A program made the position numbers and the translations under genes. DNA of 6,626 bases from Pseudomonadota bacterium (GTDB lineage: Bacteria; Pseudomonadota; Alphaproteobacteria; Acetobacterales; Acetobacteraceae), in the NCBI GenBank assembly GCA_021815835.1, contig JAKAZN010000104.1:1-6626 (forward strand), read 5' to 3'. Positions 1-6,458 of the stretch are shown in pieces; position 1 is the stretch's first letter, and each line of letters starts with the position of its first letter. The notes beneath the pieces are model-generated. The model ran no database searches. It was given only the letters and a program-made list of their open reading frames with translations, and was not told the origin of the DNA.

Positions 1-851
1 ATCGCGCGCATCGCCTCGGCGTGCTCGATGCGCAGGTCGAAATCGGCGAAGCGCGGATCGGCCGCCAGCGCCGGCATCTCCATCGCGGCGCAGAACGCGA
101 GCCATTCATGCGCGCGCGCGATGGTGACGTTGATCCAGCCATCGGCGGTGGCGAACACGCCCGAGGGCGCGGCGGTCGGGCGCAGCGCGCCCTGCTCCAG
201 ATATTGTTGCATCATCCGCACCACTTGCAGCCCGGCGGCGGCCGATAGCAGGCTGGCCTCGATATGCCGCCCCGCGCTCGCGTGCCGGCGCGCATAGAGC
301 GCGGGGGCGAGGGCGGAGAATGCAAACAGCGCGGTGCTCATGTCGATGGCGATGATCGGAATCCGGTGCGGCAGCCCGTCCTCGCCGATATTCTCCGTGA
401 TCAGGCCGGTGAAGGCTTGCAGCACCGGGTCCATGGCGGGGCGTTCCGCCAGCGGTCCGGTCTGCCCGAAGCCGGAGATGGAGACATACAGGAGCATCGG
501 TTCGGCGCGCGACACGGCATCGTAGCCGAAGCCCAGCCGCTCGATCACGCCAGGCCGGTAGCCCTGCACCAGCACGTCGGCGCCCTGGATCAGCCGCCAC
601 AGCACGTCGCGCCCCGCCTGCGCCTTCAGATCGAGCGCCAGGCTGCGCTTGCCCAGGTTGGCCGGGATCGAATAGGCGGTCTGATCGCCATAGATGCGCC
701 CCAGGCCGCGGCTCCAGTCGCCGCCCGCGATCGGTTCGATCTTGATGACATCGGCGCCGTTCTGCGCGAGCAGCATGGCGCAATAGGGCCCGGCCACGCC
801 CTGGCTGAGATCGATGACCTTCAGCCCCGCATAGGGGTGCTCGTAGCTCAT
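1..851 (-). CDS. CaiB/BaiF family CoA-transferase (class III), 3' end outside window
   Basis: Class III CoA-transferases move CoA between carboxylic acids through aspartyl-CoA intermediates in the cytoplasm. The 283 codons visible begin [20 protein letters not shown]. They carry the family N-terminal signature [20 protein letters not shown] (residues 21-40), [15 protein letters not shown] (97-111) and [17 protein letters not shown] (126-142). Asp170, in the [12 protein letters not shown] stretch, lies where the catalytic Asp of formyl-CoA transferase (Asp169) is expected. About 100-120 C-terminal residues should lie left of the window, since family members are usually near 400 aa. The ATG overlaps the tgt stop as ATGA and has a strong ribosome binding site inside tgt, so it is probably the third gene of a queA-tgt transcript. 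The family is certain; the acyl donor and acceptor cannot be read. A plain hydroxy-acid CoA-transferase or racemase-like member is equally possible. Confidence 0.93.
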   Translation of the reverse strand, partial: MSYEHPYAGLKVIDLSQGVAGPYCAMLLAQNGADVIKIEPIAGGDWSRGLGRIYGDQTAYSIPANLGKRSLALDLKAQAGRDVLWRLIQGADVLVQGYRPGVIERLGFGYDAVSRAEPMLLYVSISGFGQTGPLAERPAMDPVLQAFTGLITENIGEDGLPHRIPIIAIDMSTALFAFSALAPALYARRHASAGRHIEASLLSAAAGLQVVRMMQQYLEQGALRPTAAPSGVFATADGWINVTIARAHEWLAFCAAMEMPALAADPRFADFDLRIEHAEAMRA

Positions 852-1987
852 GGCCCGTTTCCTCCCGACCAGCCGGCGCGCAGCGCGGCGATGTGCGCGT
901 CCAGCCGTCCCGCCGCGATCGCCCCGCGCAGACCCTGCATCAAATCCTGGTAGTAGGCCAGATTGTGCCAGGTCAGCAGCATCGGGCCCAGCATCTCCCC
1001 GGCGCGGAACAGATGATGCAGGTAGCCGCGCGCATGGCGCGCGCAGGCGGGGCAGGCGCAGGCGGGATCGAGCGGTCCGGCATCGTCGGCGAAGCGCGCG
1101 TTGCGCAGGTTGAACACGCCGCGCGAGGTATAGGCGCGCGCGGTCCGTCCGGCGCGGGTCGGAATGACGCAATCGAACATGTCGATCCCGCGCGCGACGG
1201 CGCCGACGATATCGTCGGGCGTGCCGACGCCCATCAGGTAGCGCGGCCGATCGGCGGGCAGCAGCGGCACGGTGACGTCCAGTACGTCGAACATCGCCGC
1301 CTGGCCCTCGCCCACCGCGAGGCCGCCGATCGCGTATCCGTCGCAGCCGATCGCTTGCAGCCCGGTGGCGGAGGCGGCGCGCAGCCCGGGATAGACCCCG
1401 CCCTGGACGATGCCGAACAGCGCGTAGCCGGGACGGGGGATGAAGGCCGCGCGCGAGCGGGCGGCCCAGTCGAGGGACAGTTCCATCGAGGCGCGCGCCT
1501 GCTCCTCGGTCGCCGGAAACTTCGTGCATTCGTCGAGCACCATGGTGATCGTGGCGTCGAGCTGGTGCTGGATCTCCATGGCGCGCGCGGGCGTGAGGCG
1601 ATGCGCCGAGCCGTCGATATGGGACCGGAACGTCACCCCTTCCGGGTCGAGCTTGCGCAGGGCGGCGAGCGACATGATCTGAAAGCCGCCGGAATCGGTC
1701 AGGATCGGGCCAGGCCAGTCCATCATCCGGTGCAGCCCGCCGAGGGCGGCGACCCGTTCCGCGCCTGGGCGCAGCATCAGATGGTAGGTGTTGGCGAGCA
1801 CGATCTCCGCGCCGGTGGCGCGCACCGCGTCCGCGGTCATGCCCTTCACGGTGGCGGCGGTGCCGACGGGCATGAAGGCGGGGGTATGGATCGGGCCGTG
1901 CGCGGTCTCGATCCGTCCGGCGCGGGCGGGGCCGTCGGTGGCGGTGGGGGTGAAGGCGAAACGCGGCGGCGGGCCCGGCTCGTTCAT
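848..1987 (-). CDS. tgt: Queuine/preQ1 tRNA-guanine transglycosylase
   Basis: Tgt exchanges guanine-34 in the anticodons of tRNA Asp, Asn, His and Tyr for the queuosine precursor preQ1. The 379-aa product has the normal bacterial length. Visible motifs are [12 protein letters not shown] (64-75), [12 protein letters not shown] with catalytic Asp98 (96-107), LDECTKFP (151-158) and GIVQGG (192-197) in the base pocket. The nucleophile region [18 protein letters not shown] follows, with Asp272. Zinc is expected to bind Cys310, Cys312, Cys315 and His341 (CACPAC and the later TWHN). All expected catalytic and metal residues are present, so the enzyme should be active. The ATG overlaps the queA stop as ATGA, with a G-rich run (GGGGG, 1994-1998) 6 nt upstream. 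The frame stays open far upstream through queA, but that part is an out-of-frame shadow and not a fusion. Confidence 0.98.
   Translation of the reverse strand: MNEPGPPPRFAFTPTATDGPARAGRIETAHGPIHTPAFMPVGTAATVKGMTADAVRATGAEIVLANTYHLMLRPGAERVAALGGLHRMMDWPGPILTDSGGFQIMSLAALRKLDPEGVTFRSHIDGSAHRLTPARAMEIQHQLDATITMVLDECTKFPATEEQARASMELSLDWAARSRAAFIPRPGYALFGIVQGGVYPGLRAASATGLQAIGCDGYAIGGLAVGEGQAAMFDVLDVTVPLLPADRPRYLMGVGTPDDIVGAVARGIDMFDCVIPTRAGRTARAYTSRGVFNLRNARFADDAGPLDPACACPACARHARGYLHHLFRAGEMLGPMLLTWHNLAYYQDLMQGLRGAIAAGRLDAHIAALRAGWSGGNGP
861..866 (-). promoter_or_regulatory. Strong Shine-Dalgarno for the CoA-transferase gene, inside tgt
   Basis: On the minus strand GGGAGG lies 9 nt before the ATG at 851. 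It falls within the last codons of tgt, in the segment encoding Gly-Gly-Asn-Gly-Pro. It is the best purine-rich site on this strand. It supports this start and suggests that ribosomes can initiate here independently of, or in addition to, reinitiation at the ATGA overlap. Confidence 0.7.
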
Positions 1988-3042
1988 GCACCGCCCCCGG
2001 CGGTCGCGTCCGCCCGATCCAGCAGGCACGCATCCCCGTAGGAATAGAACCGGTAGCCCTGTTCGATCGCATGCCGGTAGGCCGCCCGCATCCCCGCCGT
2101 GCCCGCGAAGGCCGCGACCAGCATGAACAACGTCGAGCGCGGCAGGTGGAAATTGGTCACCAGCCGATCGACCGCGCGGAACCGGTAGCCCGGCAGGATG
2201 AACAGATCCGTCTCGCCGGCGAAGGGGCGCAGGATCCCGTCGGCCGCCGCCGCCGTTTCCAGCAGGCGCAGCGAGGTGGTGCCGACCGCGACCACGCGCC
2301 CGCCCGACGCGCGCGCGGCGTTGATCGCCGCGGCGGTAGGCGCGTCGATCTCGCCCCATTCGGCGTGCATCCGATGCGCGCTCACATTCGCCTCCCGCAC
2401 CGGCAGGAACGTGCCGGCGCCGACATGCAAGGTGACCGTGACCCGGCGCACGCCGCGCGCGTCGAGCGCCGCGAGCAGCCGTGGCGTGAAATGCAGCCCG
2501 GCGGTGGGCGCGGCGACCGCGCCCTCGCGGCGGGCGAAGATGGTCTGGTAGTCGGCGGCATCCGCGTCCGTCGGTCCCGACGGCCGGGCGATATAGGGCG
2601 GCAGCGCGAGGCGTCCGGCCGCGCGCAAGGCAGCGGCGAACTCCTCCCCGCTCCGGTCGAAGGCGAGCGCCACGCCGCCATCGGGGTCGCGCGCGGCGAC
2701 GGTCGCGGTGAAATCCGCCGCGCCGTCGAATGTCAGCACATCCCCGGCGCGCAGCCGCCGCGCGTTGCGCGCGAGCGCGTGCCAGGTGCCGTCCGGGAGC
2801 GGCCGGTCCAGGGTGATGCCGATCCGCGCCGCCCCGCGCCGCGCCGCGAGCTGGGCCGGGATCACGCGCGTATCGTTGCTGACCAGGATGTCGCCCGGCG
2901 CCAGCAGTTCCGCCAGGTCGCGCACCACGCGATCGGCCAACGTCGCGCCGACGCAAAGCAGCCGCGCGGAGTCGCGCGGGCGCGCCGGCGCCTGGGCGAT
3001 ACGTTCGGGCGGCAGGTCGAAATCGAACGCGGACAGATCCAC
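1984..3042 (-). CDS. queA: S-adenosylmethionine:tRNA ribosyltransferase-isomerase
   Basis: QueA transfers and isomerises the ribosyl part of S-adenosylmethionine onto preQ1 in tRNA to give epoxyqueuosine, the step after Tgt. The 352-aa product matches the family length and starts [20 protein letters not shown], a typical QueA N terminus. Conserved blocks are [15 protein letters not shown] (51-65), [12 protein letters not shown] (179-190), [11 protein letters not shown] (206-216), [10 protein letters not shown] (253-262) and [19 protein letters not shown] (296-314). The C terminus has [12 protein letters not shown] (330-341). The start codon is GTG at 3042, chosen because homology begins exactly there. 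No better ATG and no clear Shine-Dalgarno lie upstream, so initiation may be modest. It overlaps tgt by ATGA, as expected for coupled expression. It is divergent from birA across about 100 bp. Confidence 0.97.
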   Translation of the reverse strand: MDLSAFDFDLPPERIAQAPARPRDSARLLCVGATLADRVVRDLAELLAPGDILVSNDTRVIPAQLAARRGAARIGITLDRPLPDGTWHALARNARRLRAGDVLTFDGAADFTATVAARDPDGGVALAFDRSGEEFAAALRAAGRLALPPYIARPSGPTDADAADYQTIFARREGAVAAPTAGLHFTPRLLAALDARGVRRVTVTLHVGAGTFLPVREANVSAHRMHAEWGEIDAPTAAAINAARASGGRVVAVGTTSLRLLETAAAADGILRPFAGETDLFILPGYRFRAVDRLVTNFHLPRSTLFMLVAAFAGTAGMRAAYRHAIEQGYRFYSYGDACLLDRADATAGGGA

Positions 3043-3143
3043 CGTGGGACACTTGGGCGATACGCTTGCCCGCCGGGGATCGGCCGGGCATGAGACGCGG
3101 TGATGGCCGCGCCCGGGACGCGGCGCAAGCCGGGGTCGCGCCG
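3043..3143. promoter_or_regulatory. Divergent intergenic region between queA and birA
   Basis: This roughly 100-bp GC-rich gap must hold the start signals for the queA-tgt-CoA-transferase transcript (leftward) and the birA transcript (rightward). I cannot pick a convincing -10/-35 pair in either direction. TTGCCC at 3066 followed 17 bp later by CATGAG is a weak rightward candidate, and GCGCAA at 3123-3128 (TTGCGC on the minus strand) is a weak leftward one. The birA frame is open back to a TTG at 3066 and an ATG at 3090, but that peptide is Arg/Ala/Gly-rich and unlike the family. Confidence 0.4.
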
Positions 3144-3854
3144 ATGCTGCACTTCCTGATCCACCGTCACGCGGCGCTCGGCTCCACCAGCGACGAGGCG
3201 CGCGCGCTGGCCGCCGAGGGCGCGCCCGAGGGCACGGTGGTCACCGCCGGGGAACAGACCGCCGGGCGCGGGCGGCAGGGCCATGGCTGGACCAGCCCGC
3301 CGGGGAATCTGTACGCCTCGGTCGTGTTGCGGCCGGCGATCGATGCGGCGCGCGGCCCGGAACTGGGCTTCGTCGCCGGCCTCGCGGTGGCCGAGGCGCT
3401 GGCCGGGCTGCTGCCCCCCGGGCGCGCGGTGACCTTGAAATGGCCCAACGACGTGCTGGTGGACGGGGCCAAGATCGCCGGCCTGCTGGTGGAGTTCGGC
3501 CCCGCGGCGATGATCCTGGGGATCGGCGTCAATGTCGCGTTTCATCCGTCCGACACGCCCTATCCGGCGACCGATCTCGCGCAAGCGGGGGCGATCGTCG
3601 CGGTCGATGCCGTGCGCGATGCCGTGCTGGCGGCGTTGGCCGCGACGATGATGCTGTGGGAGACGGAGGGATTCGCGGCGGTCCGCGCGGCCTGGCTCGC
3701 GCGCGCCCATCCGGTGGGCACGGCGCTGATGGTGCGCCTGGGCGACGGGACGCGGCGGGAGGGTCGCTTTGCCGGGCTCGGGCCCGACGGCGCGCTGCTG
3801 CTGGACATCGGCGAAGGCCGGCTCCGGATCGTCGCCGGGGAGGTGATGCGCTAG
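3144..3854 (+). CDS. birA: Biotin--[acetyl-CoA-carboxylase] ligase, monofunctional
   Basis: BirA makes biotinyl-5'-AMP from biotin and ATP and transfers biotin to the acceptor lysine of carboxyl carrier proteins. The 236-aa product has the ligase hallmarks: [12 protein letters not shown] (12-23), the adenylate-binding loop GRGRQGHGW (41-49), [14 protein letters not shown] (51-64), KWPND (99-103) and [10 protein letters not shown] with Lys110 (109-118). A small C-terminal domain follows, with [17 protein letters not shown] (204-220). It has no N-terminal helix-turn-helix, so it is the class I type and should not act as the biotin operon repressor. The start at ATG 3144 is chosen because homology begins there and GGGG sits about 8 nt upstream; ATG 3090 would add 18 unlikely residues. 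In many related alphaproteobacteria birA follows nuoN, but not here. An enolase-family gene follows after 29 bp on the same strand. Confidence 0.95.
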   Translation: MLHFLIHRHAALGSTSDEARALAAEGAPEGTVVTAGEQTAGRGRQGHGWTSPPGNLYASVVLRPAIDAARGPELGFVAGLAVAEALAGLLPPGRAVTLKWPNDVLVDGAKIAGLLVEFGPAAMILGIGVNVAFHPSDTPYPATDLAQAGAIVAVDAVRDAVLAALAATMMLWETEGFAAVRAAWLARAHPVGTALMVRLGDGTRREGRFAGLGPDGALLLDIGEGRLRIVAGEVMR

Positions 3855-3868
3855 GCTCGCCCGGGACC

Positions 3869-3875
3869 AGGGGGG
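3869..3875 (+). promoter_or_regulatory. Ribosome binding site of the enolase-superfamily gene
   Basis: AGGGGGG lies 8 nt before the ATG at 3884, in the 29-bp gap after birA. It decides the start, because the same frame is open far back into birA as an out-of-frame shadow. There is little room for a separate promoter in the gap, so co-transcription with birA is likely. Confidence 0.6.
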
Positions 3876-3883
3876 AACGGGCC

Positions 3884-5080
3884 ATGCGCATCGCCGCGAT
3901 CGAGGACCTGCACTGCAACGCCGGCTGGCGCGATTTCTCGTTCCTCAAGATCACCACCGATACCGGCCTGGTCGGCTGGTCCGAATACATGGAATCCTAC
4001 GGCTCCCAGGGCCTTTCCGGCGTGATCCGCCGGCTCGGCGCGCGGCTGATCGGGGCCGATCCGCGGCCGGTGGAGCGGCACACCGCGTTCCTGCACGGCG
4101 TGACCCGCGCCGCTCCCGGGGGCATGAACCAGCAGGCGATCGCGGCGATCGAGAACGCGCTGGTCGATCTGAAGGCGAAGGCGCTCGGCGTGCCGGTCTA
4201 TGAGTTGCTGGGCGGCCCGATCCGCGACCGGCTGCGCCTGTATTGGTCGCATTGCGGGTCCTACCAGGCGATGTACGGCGAAAAATTCCGCGACTGGACC
4301 GGCGCCGAACCGATCGGCACGCTGGACGACGTGGCGCGCCAGGGCGCGCTCGTCGCCGCGCGCGGGTTCAAGGGCTTGAAGACGAATATCATGTGCCTCG
4401 ACGGCGACGGATCGGGCCTGCACATGCCGGGCTTCAACGCCCCCTTCGCGCCCGACCTGCCCGCCGATCGCGCGCTGATCGCGGGCCTGCGCGCGCAGAT
4501 GGCGGCCTTCGCGCGCGGCGCCGGGCCGGGCGTGGGGCTGCATGTCGATCTGAACTTCAATTTCCGCACCGAGGGCTATATCCGCATCGCCCAGGCGCTG
4601 GAGGAATTCGATCTCGCCTGGCTGGAGATCGATTCCTACGACCCCGCCGCCCTGGCCGAGATCCGGCGCTGCTCGCGCACCCGCATCGCGTCCTGCGAAT
4701 CGCTGTTCGGCCGCCGGCAATACCGTCCGTTCTTCGAGCGCCAGTCGATGGATGTCGCGATCGTCGATGTGGCTTGGAACGGCATCCTGGAATCGATGAA
4801 GATCGCGGCAATGGCCGACACCTACGAGGTGAACGTCGCACCGCATAATTTCAACGGCCATCTGGGCACGTTGATGAGCGCGCATTTCTGCGCCGCGATC
4901 CCGAATTTTCGGGTGATGGAGATCGATATCGACGACGTGAAGTGGAAGGATCAGCTGCTCACCGTCCCGCCGGTGGTGGAAGCGGGCGAACTGCTGATCC
5001 CGACCGGCGCCGGTTGGGGCGCGGAGGTGAACGAGGAGGTGGTGCGCGCCCACCCCCCGACCGGCGTGAGCTGGTCGTAG
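3884..5080 (+). CDS. Mandelate racemase/muconate lactonizing enzyme family protein, probable acid-sugar dehydratase type
   Basis: Enolase-superfamily enzymes remove a proton next to a carboxylate held by Mg2+. The 398-aa product has an N-terminal capping domain (to about 120) and a TIM-barrel. Likely metal ligands are Asp222 (HVDLNFNF), Glu248 (WLEIDSYD) and Glu272 (SCESLFG). The acid/base pair is probably His321 (APHNFNGHLG) with Asp295 (VDVAWNGI), as in the mandelate racemase subgroup, with Glu346 (RVMEIDID) on the last strand. On strand two the motif is K166-T-N168. Mandelate racemase has K-x-K there, so the second lysine is replaced by Asn, as in D-galactonate dehydratase. This points to a dehydratase rather than a racemase (inference). 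A segment at about 169-191 (CLDGDGSGLHMPGFNAPFAP) looks like an insertion after strand two and may shape the active site. No specific substrate can be assigned. The start is set by the ribosome binding site and the family-typical MRIAAIED. It converges with a CoA-transferase gene 7 bp downstream. Confidence 0.92.
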   Translation: MRIAAIEDLHCNAGWRDFSFLKITTDTGLVGWSEYMESYGSQGLSGVIRRLGARLIGADPRPVERHTAFLHGVTRAAPGGMNQQAIAAIENALVDLKAKALGVPVYELLGGPIRDRLRLYWSHCGSYQAMYGEKFRDWTGAEPIGTLDDVARQGALVAARGFKGLKTNIMCLDGDGSGLHMPGFNAPFAPDLPADRALIAGLRAQMAAFARGAGPGVGLHVDLNFNFRTEGYIRIAQALEEFDLAWLEIDSYDPAALAEIRRCSRTRIASCESLFGRRQYRPFFERQSMDVAIVDVAWNGILESMKIAAMADTYEVNVAPHNFNGHLGTLMSAHFCAAIPNFRVMEIDIDDVKWKDQLLTVPPVVEAGELLIPTGAGWGAEVNEEVVRAHPPTGVSWS

Positions 5081-5087
5081 CAGCGGG

Positions 5088-6281
5088 TCAGATCGCGCCC
5101 TCGTCCCGCAATTCCGCGAGCTCCGCCGCCGACAAGCCCATCCAGCCGCCATAGACCTCGGCATTATGCTGCCCGATCGTCGGGCTCGCGGTGGTCGCGA
5201 CCTTGCCCGCGCCGTGCAAGCGCAGCGGCGAACCGGGCAGCACCACGTCGCCGAATTCCGGATGGTCGAAATGCTCCAGGAATCCGCGCTCGTGCATGTG
5301 CGGATCGGCCATCACGTCGGCCACGTCGCGCACCGGCGCGCAGGGGATGCGCAGCCGCTTCGTCGTCGCGAAAATCTCGAACTTCCCGAGCCCGCTGGTC
5401 CAGCCGGCGACCAGCGCGTCCACCGCGTCCATGTTCGCCGCGCGCGCGGCATTGGTGGCGTAGCGCGGATCCTCCGCCAGATCTTCCCGGCCCATCGCCG
5501 TCAGCAGGTTCCGCCAGTGGCCTTCCGTCACGACATGGATCGCGACCCAGCCATCGGCGGCCGGATAGGCGTTATAGGGCGCGCTGGCGAGCGCGGCCTG
5601 GCGGTTGCCGGCGCGGCCCGGCACGGTGCCGTTGCGGACGTAATATTCCATCGGCGAGGCGAGGGTCGGATAGACCGCCTCCTGCATCGCCACTTCCACC
5701 AGCTGGCCGCGCCCGGTGACGGTGCGCTGAAAGAGCGCCGTCATGATTCCGGCGTAGAGATGGATGCCGCCCATCATATCGACCAGGGTCGGCCCCGCCT
5801 TCATCGGCGGGCCGTCGGGCGCGCCGGTGACGCTCATGATCCCGGACGCGGCCTGGATGGTGAAATCCATCGCCAGATTGTCCCGATCCGGCCCGCTGAT
5901 CCCGAACCCCGAGCCCGAGGCATAGACCAGACGCGGATTGACCTCGGCCAGCGCCGCGTATCCCACGCCGAGCCCGTCCATCGTTCCGGGTGAGAAATTT
6001 TCCAGCAGCACGTCCGCGCGCGCGACCATGCGCCGCAGCAGCGCCTTCCCGCGTGGTGATTTCAGGTTGAGCGTGACCGCCTGCTTGTTGGAATTGAGCA
6101 TGGCGAAGGAGAAGATCTGCGACTTCCCCGGCTCGGCGCGCCGGCGCAGCGGCTCGCCCCCGGGCGGTTCGATCTTGATGACATGCGCGCCGGCCTTGGC
6201 GAGCAGCAAGGTGCAATAGGGTCCCTGGAAGATCTGGCCGAAATCGAGAACGGTCAGGCCAGCGAGCGGCAGATCGGTCAT
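5088..6281 (-). CDS. CaiB/BaiF family CoA-transferase (class III)
   Basis: This is a complete 397-aa class III CoA-transferase, starting MTDLPLAGLTVLDFGQIFQG. Motifs include GPYCTLLLAKAGAHVIKIEP (20-39), LLENFSPGTMDGLGVGY (92-108), ASGSGFGISGP (121-131), AMDFTIQAASGIMSVTG (137-153) and KAGPTLVDMMGGIHLYAGI (161-179). Asp168 fits the catalytic aspartate of the family. The C-terminal part has the usual RIPCAPVRDVADVMADPHM (310-328). The start is ATG 6281, where homology begins; the frame extends 14 codons further to 6323 without family similarity. Its Shine-Dalgarno is weak. It is only distantly similar to the other CoA-transferase at the left edge, so the two are not a recent duplication. The substrate is unknown. 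Convergence with the enolase-family gene suggests, but does not prove, a shared pathway. Confidence 0.96.
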   Translation of the reverse strand: MTDLPLAGLTVLDFGQIFQGPYCTLLLAKAGAHVIKIEPPGGEPLRRRAEPGKSQIFSFAMLNSNKQAVTLNLKSPRGKALLRRMVARADVLLENFSPGTMDGLGVGYAALAEVNPRLVYASGSGFGISGPDRDNLAMDFTIQAASGIMSVTGAPDGPPMKAGPTLVDMMGGIHLYAGIMTALFQRTVTGRGQLVEVAMQEAVYPTLASPMEYYVRNGTVPGRAGNRQAALASAPYNAYPAADGWVAIHVVTEGHWRNLLTAMGREDLAEDPRYATNAARAANMDAVDALVAGWTSGLGKFEIFATTKRLRIPCAPVRDVADVMADPHMHERGFLEHFDHPEFGDVVLPGSPLRLHGAGKVATTASPTIGQHNAEVYGGWMGLSAAELAELRDEGAI

Positions 6282-6296
6282 GGCGGCGTCCGGATG

Positions 6297-6328
6297 CGGG
6301 GATGGGCGCAGTATGGGGCGCATCCCCG
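6297..6328. repeat. 8-bp inverted repeat in the CoA-transferase leader
   Basis: CGGGGATG (6297-6304) pairs perfectly with CATCCCCG (6321-6328) around a 16-nt loop. On the minus strand it begins 15 nt upstream of the CoA-transferase ATG, inside the probable 5' leader. It could form an RNA hairpin near the ribosome binding region or be a protein-binding site. In DNA this GC-rich, 8-bp repeats also arise by chance. Confidence 0.4.
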
Positions 6329-6366
6329 GGCATGGCGAGAGGCGGGCCGGACCGCCGCCTGGCCCG

Positions 6367-6389
6367 AAATACCCCCAAAAAAATACCCC
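6367..6389. repeat. Direct repeat AAATACCCC x2 with A7 tract
   Basis: AAATACCCC occurs at 6367-6375 and 6381-6389, 14 bp apart, with A7 (6377-6383) between and overlapping them. The A-tract sits immediately upstream of the candidate -35 at 6391. That is where an UP-element or an activator site would lie. The contrast with the surrounding G/C composition makes a regulatory role plausible. Confidence 0.45.
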
Positions 6390-6390
6390 G

Positions 6391-6418
6391 TTGACGCGAC
6401 CGCGTGCCGCGTCATGCT
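6391..6418 (+). promoter_or_regulatory. Candidate promoter for dienelactone hydrolase gene
   Basis: TTGACG (6391-6396) matches five of six -35 consensus bases. With a 16-bp spacer the -10 would be CATGCT (6413-6418), which is a poor match, although alphaproteobacterial -10 boxes are often loose. Transcription would begin near 6425 and leave a leader of roughly 30-35 nt before the ATG at 6459. Confidence 0.45.
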
Positions 6419-6425
6419 GGCGTCA
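6392..6425. promoter_or_regulatory. Operator-like inverted repeat with a third half-site
   Basis: TGACGCG (6392-6398) and CGCGTCA (6408-6414) form a perfect 7-bp inverted repeat with a 9-nt centre. The core GCGTCA recurs at 6420-6425, exactly 11 bp after the copy at 6409-6414, about one helical turn. The array spans the space between and just beyond the candidate -35 and -10, where a repressor would block polymerase. No regulator gene is visible in the window, so the binding protein is unknown. Confidence 0.45.
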
Positions 6426-6443
6426 CGCACAACATCCAAGATT

Positions 6444-6449
6444 AGGGAG
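6444..6449 (+). promoter_or_regulatory. Ribosome binding site of dienelactone hydrolase gene
   Basis: AGGGAG lies 9 nt before the ATG at 6459. It is one of the better Shine-Dalgarno matches in the window and fixes the start. Confidence 0.7.
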
Positions 6450-6458
6450 CACGCACCG

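Larger units (their letters stand above)
6282..6458. promoter_or_regulatory. Divergent regulatory region between CoA-transferase and dienelactone hydrolase genes
   Basis: This 177-bp gap separates two divergent genes and holds the only A/T-rich patch in the window, with A7 at 6377-6383. It contains several repeats annotated separately, a rightward promoter candidate and a clear ribosome binding site. A further short inverted repeat, AGGCGG-N9-CCGCCT, lies at 6340-6360. I found no convincing leftward promoter for the CoA-transferase, although one must exist here. Confidence 0.6.

Noticed and set aside
732..751. 20-bp exact match CGGTTCGATCTTGATGACAT also at 6165-6184, looking like a direct repeat
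   Set aside because: Both copies encode the conserved VIKIEP motif of the two CaiB/BaiF genes at the same protein position. Shared codon choice explains it, and flanking sequence diverges at once.
893..2041. Long plus-strand open frame opposite tgt
   Set aside because: The translation is rich in Arg, Gly, Ala and His without any family motif. It is a GC-driven antisense shadow of tgt.
848..3091. A 747-codon minus-strand open frame suggesting a giant Tgt fusion
   Set aside because: Only the part from 1987 onward encodes Tgt. The upstream part is Arg/Ala/Gly-rich out-of-frame translation of queA, which is fully conserved in another frame.
3066..3143. Upstream TTG (3066) and ATG (3090) as birA starts
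   Set aside because: The added residues are Arg/Gly/Ala-rich and unlike BirA N termini. The ligase homology starts just after ATG 3144.
3440..5080. A 546-codon plus-strand frame suggesting an N-terminally extended enolase-family protein
   Set aside because: The first 148 codons overlap birA in a different frame and are low-complexity. Homology and a ribosome binding site begin at 3884.
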